This document shows, piece after piece, positions 1 through 8,472 of a stretch of DNA of 43,083 nt. The notes beneath the pieces are model-generated. The model saw only the letters and a list, made by a program, of their open reading frames with translations, was not told the DNA's origin and made no database searches. The stretch comes from Planctomycetota bacterium (GTDB lineage: Bacteria > Planctomycetota > MHYJ01 > JACQXL01): positions 1 through 43,083 of the forward strand of contig JACRIK010000024.1 of the NCBI GenBank assembly GCA_016235865.1, in the 5' to 3' direction. Positions within the stretch are counted from its first letter, which is position 1. Every line of letters begins with the position of its first letter. The position numbers and the translations under genes are program-made.

Positions 1-209
1 AAAATAACCAGGAAAGTAGTCAGCGGAGAGAGAAAGCTGGCGATTACGACCAACTAAGTGGTTAGGCCGTAAAGTTTCTGTTAGTAAAATCACTGTTTAC
101 CGCTTAGTGCGGTTCTGTAAAAGTGTTTTTGGACATGCTCTGTAGCCCGCCTACGGCGAGGTCTAAGATGTATGTGATGTAGCGGTGGCATTTATGCTAC
201 TCCTCAAGC
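1..209. other. Left-edge stretch without a recognisable gene
   Basis: I see no credible reading frame, tRNA or terminator in this stretch. It is followed by a hairpin-pair repeat and then the 3' end of the minus-strand RimK-like gene. It may hold the tail or leader of a feature cut by the window edge. Confidence 0.5.
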
Positions 210-274
210 GTCATTCCCGTGCAAACGGGAATCCAGGATTAAATTGTCTGGATTCCCACTTTTGTGGGAATGAC
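210..274. repeat. dRS3-like inverted hairpin pair (copy 1)
   Basis: Two 27-nt hairpins (210-236 and 248-274) face each other in opposite orientation. Each has the core ATTCCC-N8-GGGAAT, the consensus of the neisserial dRS3 repeat. The same two-hairpin architecture recurs at 30718-30785 and 33421-33488, and a single hairpin is found inside a coding region at 19943-19969. The element lies between the 3' end of the RimK-like gene and the window edge. It could act as a bidirectional transcription or mRNA-stability element, but that is inference. Confidence 0.85.
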
Positions 275-317
275 AATAGAGGGGGGTCTTTGTGAACTCA
301 GTGTCCTTTGTGGTGAG

Positions 318-1238
318 TTATACGTTTAGTGTCGTGGTAAAGTCCACGATTCTCCTGGCAATGTTGAGTCCAGTTACCTTTTCCAGTCCCTCAAAGCCCG
401 GAGAGGCATTGACCTCCAAGACCAGCGGCCCATTCTTTGTTCTCATTATGTCAATCCCGGACAGTTTCAACCCCAGCGCCCGGGTGGCATTAATTGCTAA
501 CTGCTTTTCTTGAGCGGTGATAGCTACTTTCTTAACCGAGCCGCCTTGATGGATATTACTGCGGAAGTCGCCCTTAGCCGGTGTCCGTTTCATTGCGGCA
601 ATTACTTCATTATTAAGCACTAATACCCGGATATCTTCGCCCTTGGTTTCCTTGAGATACTTTTGTAGGATGATATCAAATCCGATAGCCCAGACCGCGG
701 TCAGGATGGAATCTACCGATGCGATGTTCTCGCCCAGCATCACGCCCTTGCCCTGTGACCCGCGGAAGAGTTTCAGCACTACGGGCAAGCCGCCTAATTG
801 TTTTATGGCATTCTTGACTGTGGTTGGATTGTGGGGAACTTGTGCTGAGCGCAACGTGCGAAGCATGAGCGTTGCAGGTACCGGAATGCCGGATTTGGCC
901 AGTATCTGCAGGGACAGGAATTTGTTCTTGGCGTAATCGAGCGACCGGGCGGAATTAAGCATGGGCTTGCCCATGAATTCCAGCTGATGCGCCACCAGCA
1001 GGGCATAGTCAATGCCGATAATGCCGATGCGCGGGATGACGATGTCAAAGGAGGACAGGTTCAGCGTCTTGTGTTGTGCGTCATGCGTTGTGCGTCGTGC
1101 GTCATGTGTCATGCCGAGGGAGATATCGCATTCCAGCGGGTTGACGACCACTGCCTTATGGCGCAATTTGAGCGCCTCAGCCACCAGCCGCTGGGTGGAG
1201 TAGTAGTCCTTGCCGCGGGATAAAATAAGTATCTTCAT
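318..1238 (-). CDS. rimK: RimK-like ATP-grasp ligase
   Basis: This is a 306-residue ATP-grasp protein. RimK family enzymes add glutamate residues to a protein or peptide carboxyl end; in E. coli the target is ribosomal protein S6. Visible family segments are the N-terminal KILILSRGKDYYSTQRL, VIPRIGIIGIDYALL, the nucleotide-binding LKLFRGSQGKGVML, the central EDIRVLVLNNEVIAAMKR and the metal-binding end LVLEVNASPGFEGLE. Length matches the family (about 300). Residues about 41-57 (THDARRTTHDAQ) are encoded by a 7-nt stutter repeat at 1069-1117 and replace the usual linker between the N-terminal and central domains. It lies 39 bp downstream of nadB on the same strand, with no SD but a repeat of ATCTGTGTTA-like 10-mers just upstream. 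The true substrate could be another peptide or small molecule. Confidence 0.85.
   Translation of the reverse strand: MKILILSRGKDYYSTQRLVAEALKLRHKAVVVNPLECDISLGMTHDARRTTHDAQHKTLNLSSFDIVIPRIGIIGIDYALLVAHQLEFMGKPMLNSARSLDYAKNKFLSLQILAKSGIPVPATLMLRTLRSAQVPHNPTTVKNAIKQLGGLPVVLKLFRGSQGKGVMLGENIASVDSILTAVWAIGFDIILQKYLKETKGEDIRVLVLNNEVIAAMKRTPAKGDFRSNIHQGGSVKKVAITAQEKQLAINATRALGLKLSGIDIMRTKNGPLVLEVNASPGFEGLEKVTGLNIARRIVDFTTTLNV
1069..1117. repeat. Heptanucleotide stutter inside the rimK-like gene
   Basis: Seven consecutive 7-mers on the plus strand follow the pattern (g/a)tg(c/t)gt(c/t): GTGCGTC, ATGCGTT, GTGCGTC, GTGCGTC, ATGTGTC and degenerate ends. Because 7 and 3 share no factor, the repeat codes for a heptapeptide-like THDARRT stretch on the minus strand without breaking the frame. 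Confidence 0.85.
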
Positions 1239-1277
1239 ATTATCTGTGTTAATCTGTGTTTATCTGTGGTTGCATTT

Positions 1278-2939
1278 CTATACCACCGTATGTTTCTTCC
1301 ATTTCTCCAGCGTCTTTGGATAATCAGTCCGGTAATGGACGCCCCGGGATTCCTGCCTGAGCCGGGCCGATTGGGTCAAGAGGCGCGCCAGGATGAGCAT
1401 ATTCTGGACCTCCCAGCCCTGGGGCGTATTGAATTCGTTGAGCAGGCAATACCCGGACCAGTAATCAATCTTGGCCAGGGCTTGTTTCAGACCGTCGGCC
1501 GTGCGCTCCAGGCCGACATTATACCACATCAGACTCTGGAGCGAGTTCCTGAGGTCCGGGATATCGACCTCAATATGCGGATGCTTGGGCGGAATATGCC
1601 ACCCGGTGCGCTCCAGTAGGTGCTCCTGACCATTGCCTTCGCCAAAGGGGTTATTACGCCGGAAACTGATATGGCTGGGTGAAATCGGCTTGTCCGATGA
1701 TATCTCGTCTGATGCGGTTGCGCCGGCCAGGTAGCCGATGACCAGCGATTCCAGCAGTGAATTACTGCCCAGCCGATTGGCGCCGTGGAATGAGGACGAG
1801 GCGCATTCGCCGGCCGCAAAGAGGTTCCTGATGCCGGTGTGTCCGCGTAAGCCAATCTTGATGCCGCCGATCAGGTAGTGGGCGCTGGGCCGGACAGGAA
1901 TCATATCCTTCTTTACGTCGATGCCGAAGTCGCGGCAGAGTTTGCTTAAGGATGGGAACCGTTTTTCGATGAAGGCGGCTGATAAATGCTTCAGGTCCAG
2001 ATAGACATTGGTGTCCTTGGTCAGTTTCATCTGGTTGATGATGGCGCGCGAGACCACGTCGCGCGGCGCCAGTTCGGCCAGCGGGTGATAGTCGGTCATA
2101 AACCGTTTGCCGGATTTATCGCGCAGGATGCCGCCTTCGCCCCGGACCGATTCGGAGATGAGCAGCCGGCTGGCCCCGGCCACATAGAGCGCGGTCGGAT
2201 GGAACTGGATGAATTCGATGTCCTGGAGTTGCGCGCCCTTGCGATAGGCAATACTTAATCCGTCGCCGGTTGTCACATCCGGATTAGTGGATTCGCGGTA
2301 GAGTTGTCCGGCGCCGCCCGAGGCGATGATGGTCTTTTTGGCCCAGATGACCGATGTCTGTCCGGTTTTCTGGCTGTATATCAGCGCGCCGCAGCATTCA
2401 TTGGGCCTTTCGGGGCAGGTGAGGATGTCTATGATAAATGTATAATCCAGGGCAGTGATGTTGGGTATTGATTTTACTTTCTCCAGCAGGGTTTGGTGGA
2501 TGTTCTTGCCGGTGGCATCGCCGCCGGAATGGAGGATGCGGGCCAGTTTATGGCCGCCCTCACGGGTCATGTCCGGGCCGTCGCTTTTGCGGTCGAACTT
2601 GACGCCCCAGGCAATGAGCTGCCGGACCAGCGGGATGCCGCGCCTGATTATTTCCTTGACAATATGCGGGTCGGACAGTCCGTAGGAATGCTCGATGGTA
2701 TCGGCAATGTGCGACGAGACCAGTTTGGGCTGGTCAATCTGGGATGCGATGCCGCCCTGGGCGTAGTAGGTATTACATTCGGCCAGCGAATTCTTACTGG
2801 CCAGGATGACATTATGGGTCTTGGATGATTCGATGGCGGCCCTCAAGCCGGCCATGCCGCTGCCCACGACCAGCACATCGGTGATGAACGAGGGCAGTTT
2901 GTTGGTATCGAAGGAAATAAGGTATTCGGGCGATTTCAT
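1278..2939 (-). CDS. nadB: L-aspartate oxidase
   Basis: This 553-residue flavoprotein oxidises L-aspartate to iminoaspartate, the first step of de novo NAD synthesis, normally followed by quinolinate synthase NadA. The FAD-binding dinucleotide fold is at the N terminus (VLVVGSGMAGLRAAIE). Fumarate reductase/aspartate oxidase signatures follow: NTYYAQGGIA, REGGHKLARILHSGGDATG, EFIQFHPTALY, SESVRGEGGILRD, LAPRDVVSRAI and the FAD-proximal FAAGECASSSFHGANRLGSN. Length is typical of NadB, and SdhA-like succinate dehydrogenase subunits are less likely given the short C terminus. nadA is not in the window. There is no SD before the ATG; a TTGACC box lies about 30 nt upstream, so the start may be close to leaderless. 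It is preceded on the same strand by the FHA-HD gene. Confidence 0.93.
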   Translation of the reverse strand: MKSPEYLISFDTNKLPSFITDVLVVGSGMAGLRAAIESSKTHNVILASKNSLAECNTYYAQGGIASQIDQPKLVSSHIADTIEHSYGLSDPHIVKEIIRRGIPLVRQLIAWGVKFDRKSDGPDMTREGGHKLARILHSGGDATGKNIHQTLLEKVKSIPNITALDYTFIIDILTCPERPNECCGALIYSQKTGQTSVIWAKKTIIASGGAGQLYRESTNPDVTTGDGLSIAYRKGAQLQDIEFIQFHPTALYVAGASRLLISESVRGEGGILRDKSGKRFMTDYHPLAELAPRDVVSRAIINQMKLTKDTNVYLDLKHLSAAFIEKRFPSLSKLCRDFGIDVKKDMIPVRPSAHYLIGGIKIGLRGHTGIRNLFAAGECASSSFHGANRLGSNSLLESLVIGYLAGATASDEISSDKPISPSHISFRRNNPFGEGNGQEHLLERTGWHIPPKHPHIEVDIPDLRNSLQSLMWYNVGLERTADGLKQALAKIDYWSGYCLLNEFNTPQGWEVQNMLILARLLTQSARLRQESRGVHYRTDYPKTLEKWKKHTVV

Positions 2940-3005
2940 AATTAAAGATTAAAATAAAGACAGAGGAAGGTCAAGCTAAAATCAGTAATAAAGACCCGGC
3001 TTTGG

Positions 3006-4526
3006 TTAGAGTGAGTCCTCGAACAGCTTGGTGCTCTTGAAGAGCGAGCCGTCGTTGTAACTGGCAATCAGGGCATTGACCACGCCCGGGTCGAATTCCT
3101 TGCCGCTTTGGTGCTCAATCTCGGTCAGGGCGTCCCGGATGGGCAGGCCGATGCCCTTGACGCCGCCCCGGGTGACCAGGTTGTCCAGGGTGTTTGATAC
3201 GCTGACAATCCTGGCAATCAGCGGCAAATCCTTAATCTGGTAGGGGAATCCGGTGCCGTCAATCCGTTCGTGGTGGTATTTGATGGCCGGTAGGACGTCG
3301 CCCAAATCCGGTATCTGGCTCAAGAGTTTCTCGGCGGCGTAGATGTGTTCCTCCTTGGCGGTCGAGGTGGCGGCCAGCTTGCCGATATCGTGCAGCAGGG
3401 CGGCCAGCTGGACCTGGGAGATTTCATACGGAGTCATGCCCAGATGCTGGGCAATAGCCGAGGCGTAATTGGCCACCCGTTCGGAATGGCCCTGGATGCT
3501 CATGTCCTTCATCTCAACGCTGGAGACTAAGACCTTGACCATGGACATCAGGATGCGTTTTGATTTATCCGAGGCCATAATGGAGACCATGGCCAGCCCG
3601 GCCTGGATGCCGATGGCGCTGGCGATTTCCAGGTCGTCTTCATTGAACGGCTTGTCCAGCGAGATGTTTTCCAGGTACAGCACGGCGTCATAGCTGGGCA
3701 TCTTGATGACCGGCACGCAGATGGCCGAGCGGATGTCGCCCGAAGCGATACTGTCGCTGGAGGAAAACCGGCCGTCCAGCATGGCGTCCGAGGTGAGAAT
3801 CGGGCGGGTGTATTGGATGACCCTTTTTACGATGGTCTTGCTGACCTTGGGTATTTGGGCCGCCAGTTCCTTGGGCCAGGCGGCCATGGATGAAATCTTG
3901 TCGGTCTTTTTCTCCAGTAGGATGAAATATCCGGTCTTGGCCCGGGTGGCGACCGAGGCGAATTTAACGATGCGCTCGACCATCGGGGTTAGGCTCTTTT
4001 CGGTGGCGATGATGCGGGCGATTTCGTAGATGTTGGTCAGGTGCTTGGATGAGAGTTTCTTGCCGATGAAATTGGCCCCGTGTTTCTTTTCCTCCTCCTC
4101 GTCCAGGTTTATTTCCACGGTATCGCCGCCCACGCTGGAGCCTTCTTTTTCATCCGGCGGGGCGGGGGTGAATTTCACCTGTCCGGCCGGCGCGGCATCA
4201 GATTCCTCGGCTATGTATTCAAAGTAACTGTTGCCGATGGTGATGTTGGTGCCGTTGATGAGTTTTTCGCCGTCGCCTTCCGGCGTGGGTTTTATTTTAA
4301 GGCCGTTTAACAGCGTGCCGTTGCGGCTATTCAGGTCCCGGATATAGTATTCGCTGCCTTTGGTGAATATCTCAACATGGTGGCGGGAACACTTGACGTC
4401 GCCGTTCAGGACCAGATTGTTCTTGGCATCGCGGCCGATGACGAATTTGTTGCCGCCGATGAATTCCACCTTTACCTCTCCGATAATCTTCTTGTCCGGG
4501 CCATTGACCATTTTAAGGGACGGCAT
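3006..4526 (-). CDS. FHA-GAF-HD-GYP signalling protein
   Basis: This 506-residue protein has three domains. An FHA phosphopeptide-binding domain covers residues 1-105 (GRD at 31-33, SRHH at 47-50, NSRNGT at 66-71). An acidic linker precedes a GAF domain at about 165-320. An HD-GYP-type phosphohydrolase domain covers about 325-490. HD-GYP proteins usually hydrolyse cyclic di-GMP. Conserved ligands are present: GH at 346-347, HD at 379-380 in LLHDIGK, H394 and HH at 418-419. The signature is GFP rather than GYP (DGTGFP, 423-428). The metal-ligand aspartate expected in the 'VAD' motif is N445 (VSVSNTLDNL), so activity may be altered. The gene follows lolD by only 3 bp between ORFs, implying co-transcription with the lipoprotein exporter. 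It could sense phosphorylation and a small ligand; the output is uncertain. Confidence 0.9.
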   Translation of the reverse strand: MPSLKMVNGPDKKIIGEVKVEFIGGNKFVIGRDAKNNLVLNGDVKCSRHHVEIFTKGSEYYIRDLNSRNGTLLNGLKIKPTPEGDGEKLINGTNITIGNSYFEYIAEESDAAPAGQVKFTPAPPDEKEGSSVGGDTVEINLDEEEEKKHGANFIGKKLSSKHLTNIYEIARIIATEKSLTPMVERIVKFASVATRAKTGYFILLEKKTDKISSMAAWPKELAAQIPKVSKTIVKRVIQYTRPILTSDAMLDGRFSSSDSIASGDIRSAICVPVIKMPSYDAVLYLENISLDKPFNEDDLEIASAIGIQAGLAMVSIMASDKSKRILMSMVKVLVSSVEMKDMSIQGHSERVANYASAIAQHLGMTPYEISQVQLAALLHDIGKLAATSTAKEEHIYAAEKLLSQIPDLGDVLPAIKYHHERIDGTGFPYQIKDLPLIARIVSVSNTLDNLVTRGGVKGIGLPIRDALTEIEHQSGKEFDPGVVNALIASYNDGSLFKSTKLFEDSL

Positions 4527-4529
4527 ATT

Positions 4530-5237
4530 TTAAACCTCCGGGTTGGTTATTCGTCCATCCACTAAATGTATCATCCGGTGCGACCACCGGGCGATATTTT
4601 CATTATGGGTGACTATTACAAATGTCTTGCCTTCCTGTCTATTTAATTCGGATATTAAATTCTGGATTTCCAGGGTGGCGTTGGTGTCAAGATTGCCGGT
4701 CGGCTCATCGCACAGGATTATTTCCGGGTCGGTCACCAGGGCCCGGGCAATGGCCACCCGCTGCTGTTCGCCGCCGGAGAGCTGGTTGGGCCGGTGGAAG
4801 ACCCGCTCGGTCAGGCCCAATTTGGCAATCAATGACTTGGCTTTGTCTTTGAGGGCATGGCGCCGGATCTGCCAGCCCAGGATGGAATTAGATATCATGT
4901 GGGGCAACAATATGTTTTCCAGTATATTCAGTTCCGGGACCAGGTGATAGAACTGGAAGATGAAGGCGACTGAGGAATTCCGCAGCCGGGCCTGTTCCGC
5001 GCCGGGCAGTGTATAGAGGTCTTTATCCCGGAAGAGCACCCGGCCCGAGGTGGGCCGGTCCAGCAGTCCCATAATATGCAGCAGAGTGCTTTTTCCCGCG
5101 CCGGACGGTCCGGCAATGGCCAGTATCTCGCCGGCCTTAATGTCCAGGGAAATATCTTTCAGTATTTCCAGCGTCCGGCCGTCGGCCTTAAAGGAGCGCG
5201 AGATGTTTTCTATTTTAAGTATATGGGGTCCAGCCAT
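4530..5237 (-). CDS. lolD: LolD-like lipoprotein exporter ATP-binding protein
   Basis: This 235-residue ABC ATPase of the LolD/MacB group would power release of lipoproteins from the inner membrane with LolC/E. Walker A is GPSGAGKST, the Q-loop region is FIFQFYHLVPELNILENI, the ABC signature is LSGGEQQRVAIARAL and Walker B is IILCDEPTGNLD, followed by the switch histidine in VIVTHNE. The long FQFYHLVPELNILENILLP segment is typical of LolD. It lies 35 bp downstream of the LolE-type permease, separated by a small hairpin (CCCCGCC/GGCGGG-like), and directly upstream of the FHA-HD gene. The permease is adjacent, so the assignment is safe at family level, although a MacB-like role cannot be excluded. 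Confidence 0.9.
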   Translation of the reverse strand: MAGPHILKIENISRSFKADGRTLEILKDISLDIKAGEILAIAGPSGAGKSTLLHIMGLLDRPTSGRVLFRDKDLYTLPGAEQARLRNSSVAFIFQFYHLVPELNILENILLPHMISNSILGWQIRRHALKDKAKSLIAKLGLTERVFHRPNQLSGGEQQRVAIARALVTDPEIILCDEPTGNLDTNATLEIQNLISELNRQEGKTFVIVTHNENIARWSHRMIHLVDGRITNPEV

Positions 5238-5272
5238 GTTCTACCTTTCCCATCCCCGCCTTAGCGGGAGAG

Positions 5273-6484
5273 CTATTCATATCTTAATGCATCAACCGGA
5301 TTCAAGCGGGCCGCTTTTATGGCCGGATAGATGCTGAATAATAAACTGACTGACACCGTGGCAATAATGATAATTACAATGGTCGGGTAACTTATTTCCG
5401 AGGGTATCCTATCCAGGTAATAGATATCCGGCGGGAAGAGTTTCCACCCGCTGTGCTTATAGATAAAATCCTCCACGTGGTTAAGGTTGGCGGCCAGGGA
5501 ATAGCCGGCGATAACGCCGAGCAGGCTGCCGACGAATGAAATCAAGAAACCCTGCCAGAGGAAGAGCCACATCACGCCGGATGGCCGGCCGCCCAGGGAT
5601 ATCAGCACGCCGATGTCTTTGGTCTTTTCCACCACCCGCATGGTTAGTAGCGCCAGGATATTAAAGGCGGCCACGATGACGATAAAGAACAGCAGGAAGG
5701 CATTGATGTTTTTCTCGGTGGCCACGGCCCGGAGCAGCGTCTGCTTTTCTTCTTCCCAGGTTTTTAACTGGAATACGCCGAACGGTTTTAACGCCTCGTC
5801 AAGCCGGGCCCGGACCTGTTCCACATCGCGGTAGTCCCTAATGGCGATGCATATTTTGGTCACGCCGTTGGGAATGCCCAGGAAATCCTGGGCGGTTTTG
5901 AGCGGGATGTAAACATTGCCGTCATACTCGAACATGCCGGTGCTGAACCGGCCGACTATCTGGAAGTTCTGGTGCACCGGAGAGGTTATCAGCGCATGTA
6001 ATTTAAGCGAGGTCAAGGATATCGTCCGGTCGGTCGAGGCGGCCAGATGGTTGCCGGCGATGGCCGGCTGCAGTCCGCTGTCGGTTTTATCCGGGAAATC
6101 GAGCGGTGTGCCGTGGAGCAGGTATTTCTCGTATTTATTGACCTGGTTTTCCATCCGGGGCTCGATGCCGATAATCTGGACGAAGTTCAGGCCGCCGCCC
6201 AGTAGCGCGCCCCATTCCAGGCGCGGGGCATAGGCGACCACGCCGTCCACCTGCTTGATGGCCTCCATTACCTGCGGGGCGTCGTCTATGAAATAACTCT
6301 CCTGGCTGGTGACATTAAGATGGGCCGTGGTGCCCTTGATGCGTTCCAGCATCTCGCGCGAGAATCCGCCCATCACCGAGGTGACCACTATCAGCGCCAT
6401 CACGCCGACGGCAATGCCGCCGATGGCCAGGAATATTATCTTCCGGCTCAGGAGATACCGCCAGGCCAGGAATAACTTATACAT
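5273..6484 (-). CDS. LolC/LolE-family lipoprotein-releasing permease
   Basis: This is a 403-residue inner-membrane protein of the FtsX/LolCE superfamily. An N-terminal membrane helix (about 15-38, IFLAIGGIAVGVMALIVV) is followed by a large periplasmic domain and three C-terminal helices (about 265-285, 310-335 and 365-390), ending ARLNPVDALRYE, the usual FtsX-type end. With the downstream LolD it would form a lipoprotein extraction machine. Only one permease gene is present here, as in species with a LolF-type homodimer. It starts with ATG and has no SD; TATAAT sits about 9 nt upstream of the start on the minus strand, suggesting a very short leader. It is divergent from sppA. Confidence 0.9.
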   Translation of the reverse strand: MYKLFLAWRYLLSRKIIFLAIGGIAVGVMALIVVTSVMGGFSREMLERIKGTTAHLNVTSQESYFIDDAPQVMEAIKQVDGVVAYAPRLEWGALLGGGLNFVQIIGIEPRMENQVNKYEKYLLHGTPLDFPDKTDSGLQPAIAGNHLAASTDRTISLTSLKLHALITSPVHQNFQIVGRFSTGMFEYDGNVYIPLKTAQDFLGIPNGVTKICIAIRDYRDVEQVRARLDEALKPFGVFQLKTWEEEKQTLLRAVATEKNINAFLLFFIVIVAAFNILALLTMRVVEKTKDIGVLISLGGRPSGVMWLFLWQGFLISFVGSLLGVIAGYSLAANLNHVEDFIYKHSGWKLFPPDIYYLDRIPSEISYPTIVIIIIATVSVSLLFSIYPAIKAARLNPVDALRYE

Positions 6485-6529
6485 AATCCGTAAATTATAT
6501 AATATTCCTGAAAAGTAAAGAAATATTCG

Positions 6530-6558
6530 TTGACAGAATGTGACGGATATTATATCTT
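6530..6558 (+). promoter_or_regulatory. Candidate promoter for sppA
   Basis: A perfect -35 TTGACA (6530-6535) is followed after 17 nt by TATCTT (6553-6558). Transcription would begin near 6565, leaving a short leader that contains the AAAGGAG ribosome site for the ATG at 6587. The intergenic region is divergent with the lolE-type gene. Confidence 0.5.
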
Positions 6559-6586
6559 GTTATCCAGAGTAAAGGAGTTAACAATT

Positions 6587-7639
6587 ATGGAATCCGTGAA
6601 GAATGATAACATGTCAAAGCCTAAGAGTAGGTTAAGTTTCTGGTTGTCTGTAATCTTTGGTGTCGGTCTGGCCTTGAGCGTCCTGCTTAACATCATTCTT
6701 TTCATTATGGTGGTAGCCAAATTCTCCACTATGTCCGGGTTCCAGGATTTACAAGACCGGAGATACCGTGAACGGGTGGTGGGCGGCGAGACCGGATCCG
6801 ATAATAAGATTCTGCTCCTGCCGATTAGCGGGGTGATTATGTCCGGCGGCGAGAGTTCCGGTTTCTGGGGCGCCGCGTCAGACCCGGTCCAGACCGTGCG
6901 CGATGTCCTGAAAAGGGCGGAAAGCGACAGGTATGTCAAGGCGATTATCCTGGACATCAACAGCCCGGGCGGCGGCGTGACCGCTTCCGATAACATCCAC
7001 CGGGAACTCAAGCGGTTCAAGGCCAAACGGCCGGACGTGATTATCGTTTCCTATCTGGGTGAAGTGGCCGCTTCAGGCGGGTATTATGTGGCTATGCCGA
7101 GTAACCGGATTGTGGTGCACCCGACCTCGATTACCGGCAGTATCGGAGTGATTGCTTCAATGCTTAATGTCGAAGGGCTATTCCAGAAAATAGGCCTGAG
7201 GTCAGAGGTTATCAAATCAGCCGATAAGAAGGATATTTTTTCCGGCACCCGGCCGATGACCAAAGAGGAACGGGCTATCATGCAGGCCATGATAGACGAA
7301 ATGTATCATCGGTTCGTCGGCATAGTTGTTGAGGGCCGGCCGAACCTGACCCGATCGGAGATTCTTAAACTGGCGGACGGGCGGATTTATACCGGTGAAC
7401 AGGCCGTAAAGAACGGGCTGGCCGATGAATCAGGCGACCGCGAGGATGCCTTTGAGGCGGCCAAGAAATTGGCCAAAATTGCCGATGCCCGGCTGGTCCA
7501 GTATCAGAAACGCCACGATTTCTGGGAGATATTCGAAGCGGCGGCCTCGTTCCAGCCGCAAGGCCTTAATGACAATATTAAGAGTATTCTTCTGGAGCGG
7601 AATACTCCCCATTTATTATATCTTTGGCAGATGGAGTAG
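6587..7639 (+). CDS. sppA: Signal peptide peptidase SppA (36K type)
   Basis: This 350-residue membrane serine protease degrades cleaved signal peptides. One transmembrane segment lies at about 20-45 (LSVIFGVGLALSVLLNIILF) and a single protease repeat follows. The motifs are DINSPGGGV (123-131), the nucleophile Ser163 in EVAASGGYY and the catalytic Lys215 in the KSADKKD segment, 52 residues downstream as in Bacillus SppA. I place the start at ATG 6587 because AAAGGAG lies 11 nt upstream. The frame also extends to a TTG at 6530, but that TTG is the first base triplet of the -35 box. The gene is followed by the MshEN-domain gene after 9 bp. Confidence 0.92.
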   Translation: MESVKNDNMSKPKSRLSFWLSVIFGVGLALSVLLNIILFIMVVAKFSTMSGFQDLQDRRYRERVVGGETGSDNKILLLPISGVIMSGGESSGFWGAASDPVQTVRDVLKRAESDRYVKAIILDINSPGGGVTASDNIHRELKRFKAKRPDVIIVSYLGEVAASGGYYVAMPSNRIVVHPTSITGSIGVIASMLNVEGLFQKIGLRSEVIKSADKKDIFSGTRPMTKEERAIMQAMIDEMYHRFVGIVVEGRPNLTRSEILKLADGRIYTGEQAVKNGLADESGDREDAFEAAKKLAKIADARLVQYQKRHDFWEIFEAAASFQPQGLNDNIKSILLERNTPHLLYLWQME

Positions 7640-7648
7640 TGTGTTATT

Positions 7649-8242
7649 ATGCTGAAATTAGGCGATATACTGGTTGAGGCCAAGTTACTGACCAATGAGC
7701 AGCTCAAGACCGCCCTGGACTATCAGAGGAAAACCGGTCTGAAATTAGGCGAGGTGCTGGAGAAACTGGGTTTCGTCTCCGAAGACGAAATCCTGGCCTG
7801 CCTGGCCAACCAGCAGAGCATGGAAATAGTCAATCTCAAGAATATCATTGTTCCCAATGCCCTGGTCAAGAAGATACCGCTGCAGTTAATAGAGAAATAC
7901 AATATTATTCCCATCGGCATCAAGGGCGAAACCCTGACCATCGCCACCAGCGACCCGACCGATTATGAAGCGGTCGAGCAGGTCCAGTTATTGACCGACC
8001 TGAAAGTGGATATGGTCCTGGCCACCACCACAGAGATAAAGGCTTCTATCCGGGATGTGTTCCAGCCGGCGCACCAGAAGGCCAAGGAAAAGGACGATAT
8101 CCTGCAGGAATTATCAGACGCTCCAAAGAACAAGAAAAAGCCGGCCAATAGCGATGAGATATTAAATCATCCGCTGACCCGGCTTCTGATAGAGAAGAGG
8201 ATTATTACCGAAGAGGAGATACGAAAAAAGACAGAAGAATAA
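7649..8242 (+). CDS. Stand-alone MshEN / GspE N-terminal domain protein
   Basis: This 197-residue protein contains the N-terminal domain of type II secretion/type IV pilus ATPases (T2SSE_N/MshEN) but no ATPase domain. Two 24-residue-type motifs occur in tandem: LGDILVEAKLLTNEQL and LGEVLEKLGFVSEDEIL, each followed by L..Q. In MshE and related ATPases this pattern binds cyclic di-GMP. The rest of the fold follows (IPLQLIEKYNIIPIGI, LTIATSDPTDYEAVEQ). A lysine-rich linker then leads to a short C-terminal helix (LLIEKRIITEEEIRKK). It is likely a cytoplasmic receptor or adaptor and probably not an enzyme. There is no clear SD. The gene ends immediately before a structured RNA candidate. Confidence 0.85.
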   Translation: MLKLGDILVEAKLLTNEQLKTALDYQRKTGLKLGEVLEKLGFVSEDEILACLANQQSMEIVNLKNIIVPNALVKKIPLQLIEKYNIIPIGIKGETLTIATSDPTDYEAVEQVQLLTDLKVDMVLATTTEIKASIRDVFQPAHQKAKEKDDILQELSDAPKNKKKPANSDEILNHPLTRLLIEKRIITEEEIRKKTEE

Positions 8243-8431
8243 CCCCTGCGCTGTGCGTTATGGGCTATAAAAATGAGAGAAACTAACAACATTCGCGAAG
8301 GGGGCCGAAATCTGCCGGGGAAAGACAGGTCTCGCCAAGACAACGGGAATCTCTGAACCTGGCAATTGGTCCCCACCTGAACATAAATGGTTTCTTTTCT
8401 TAATGCCCGGACGGCAGAGGCGGGGGTTTTT
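8243..8431 (+). ncRNA. Rod-like structured RNA, candidate 6S RNA
   Basis: This 189-nt interval between two genes has no reading frame but can fold into nested helices. A closing stem CCCCUGC (8243-8249) pairs with GCGGGGG (8420-8426). GCUGU (8250-8254) then pairs with ACGGC (8411-8415) and GGGC (8262-8265) with GCCC (8405-8408). An AGAAACUA/UGGUUUCU helix (8278-8285 with 8388-8395) and GGGGGCC (8300-8306) with GGUCCCC (8368-8374) follow. The last stem is followed by TTTTT, as in an intrinsic terminator. Length, the long closing stem, the open central region and the terminal arm match 6S RNA, the sigma70-RNA polymerase decoy. I could not align it to a covariance model, so the 6S identity is tentative; that it is a structured RNA is better supported. 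Confidence 0.55.
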
Positions 8432-8472
8432 AGTTGCTCATACAAACATCGTGATATCATTTCGCACTATAG

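Noticed and set aside
6530-6586. Longer N terminus of SppA from TTG 6530
   Set aside because: The TTG is part of the TTGACA -35 box, and the ATG at 6587 has a strong SD.
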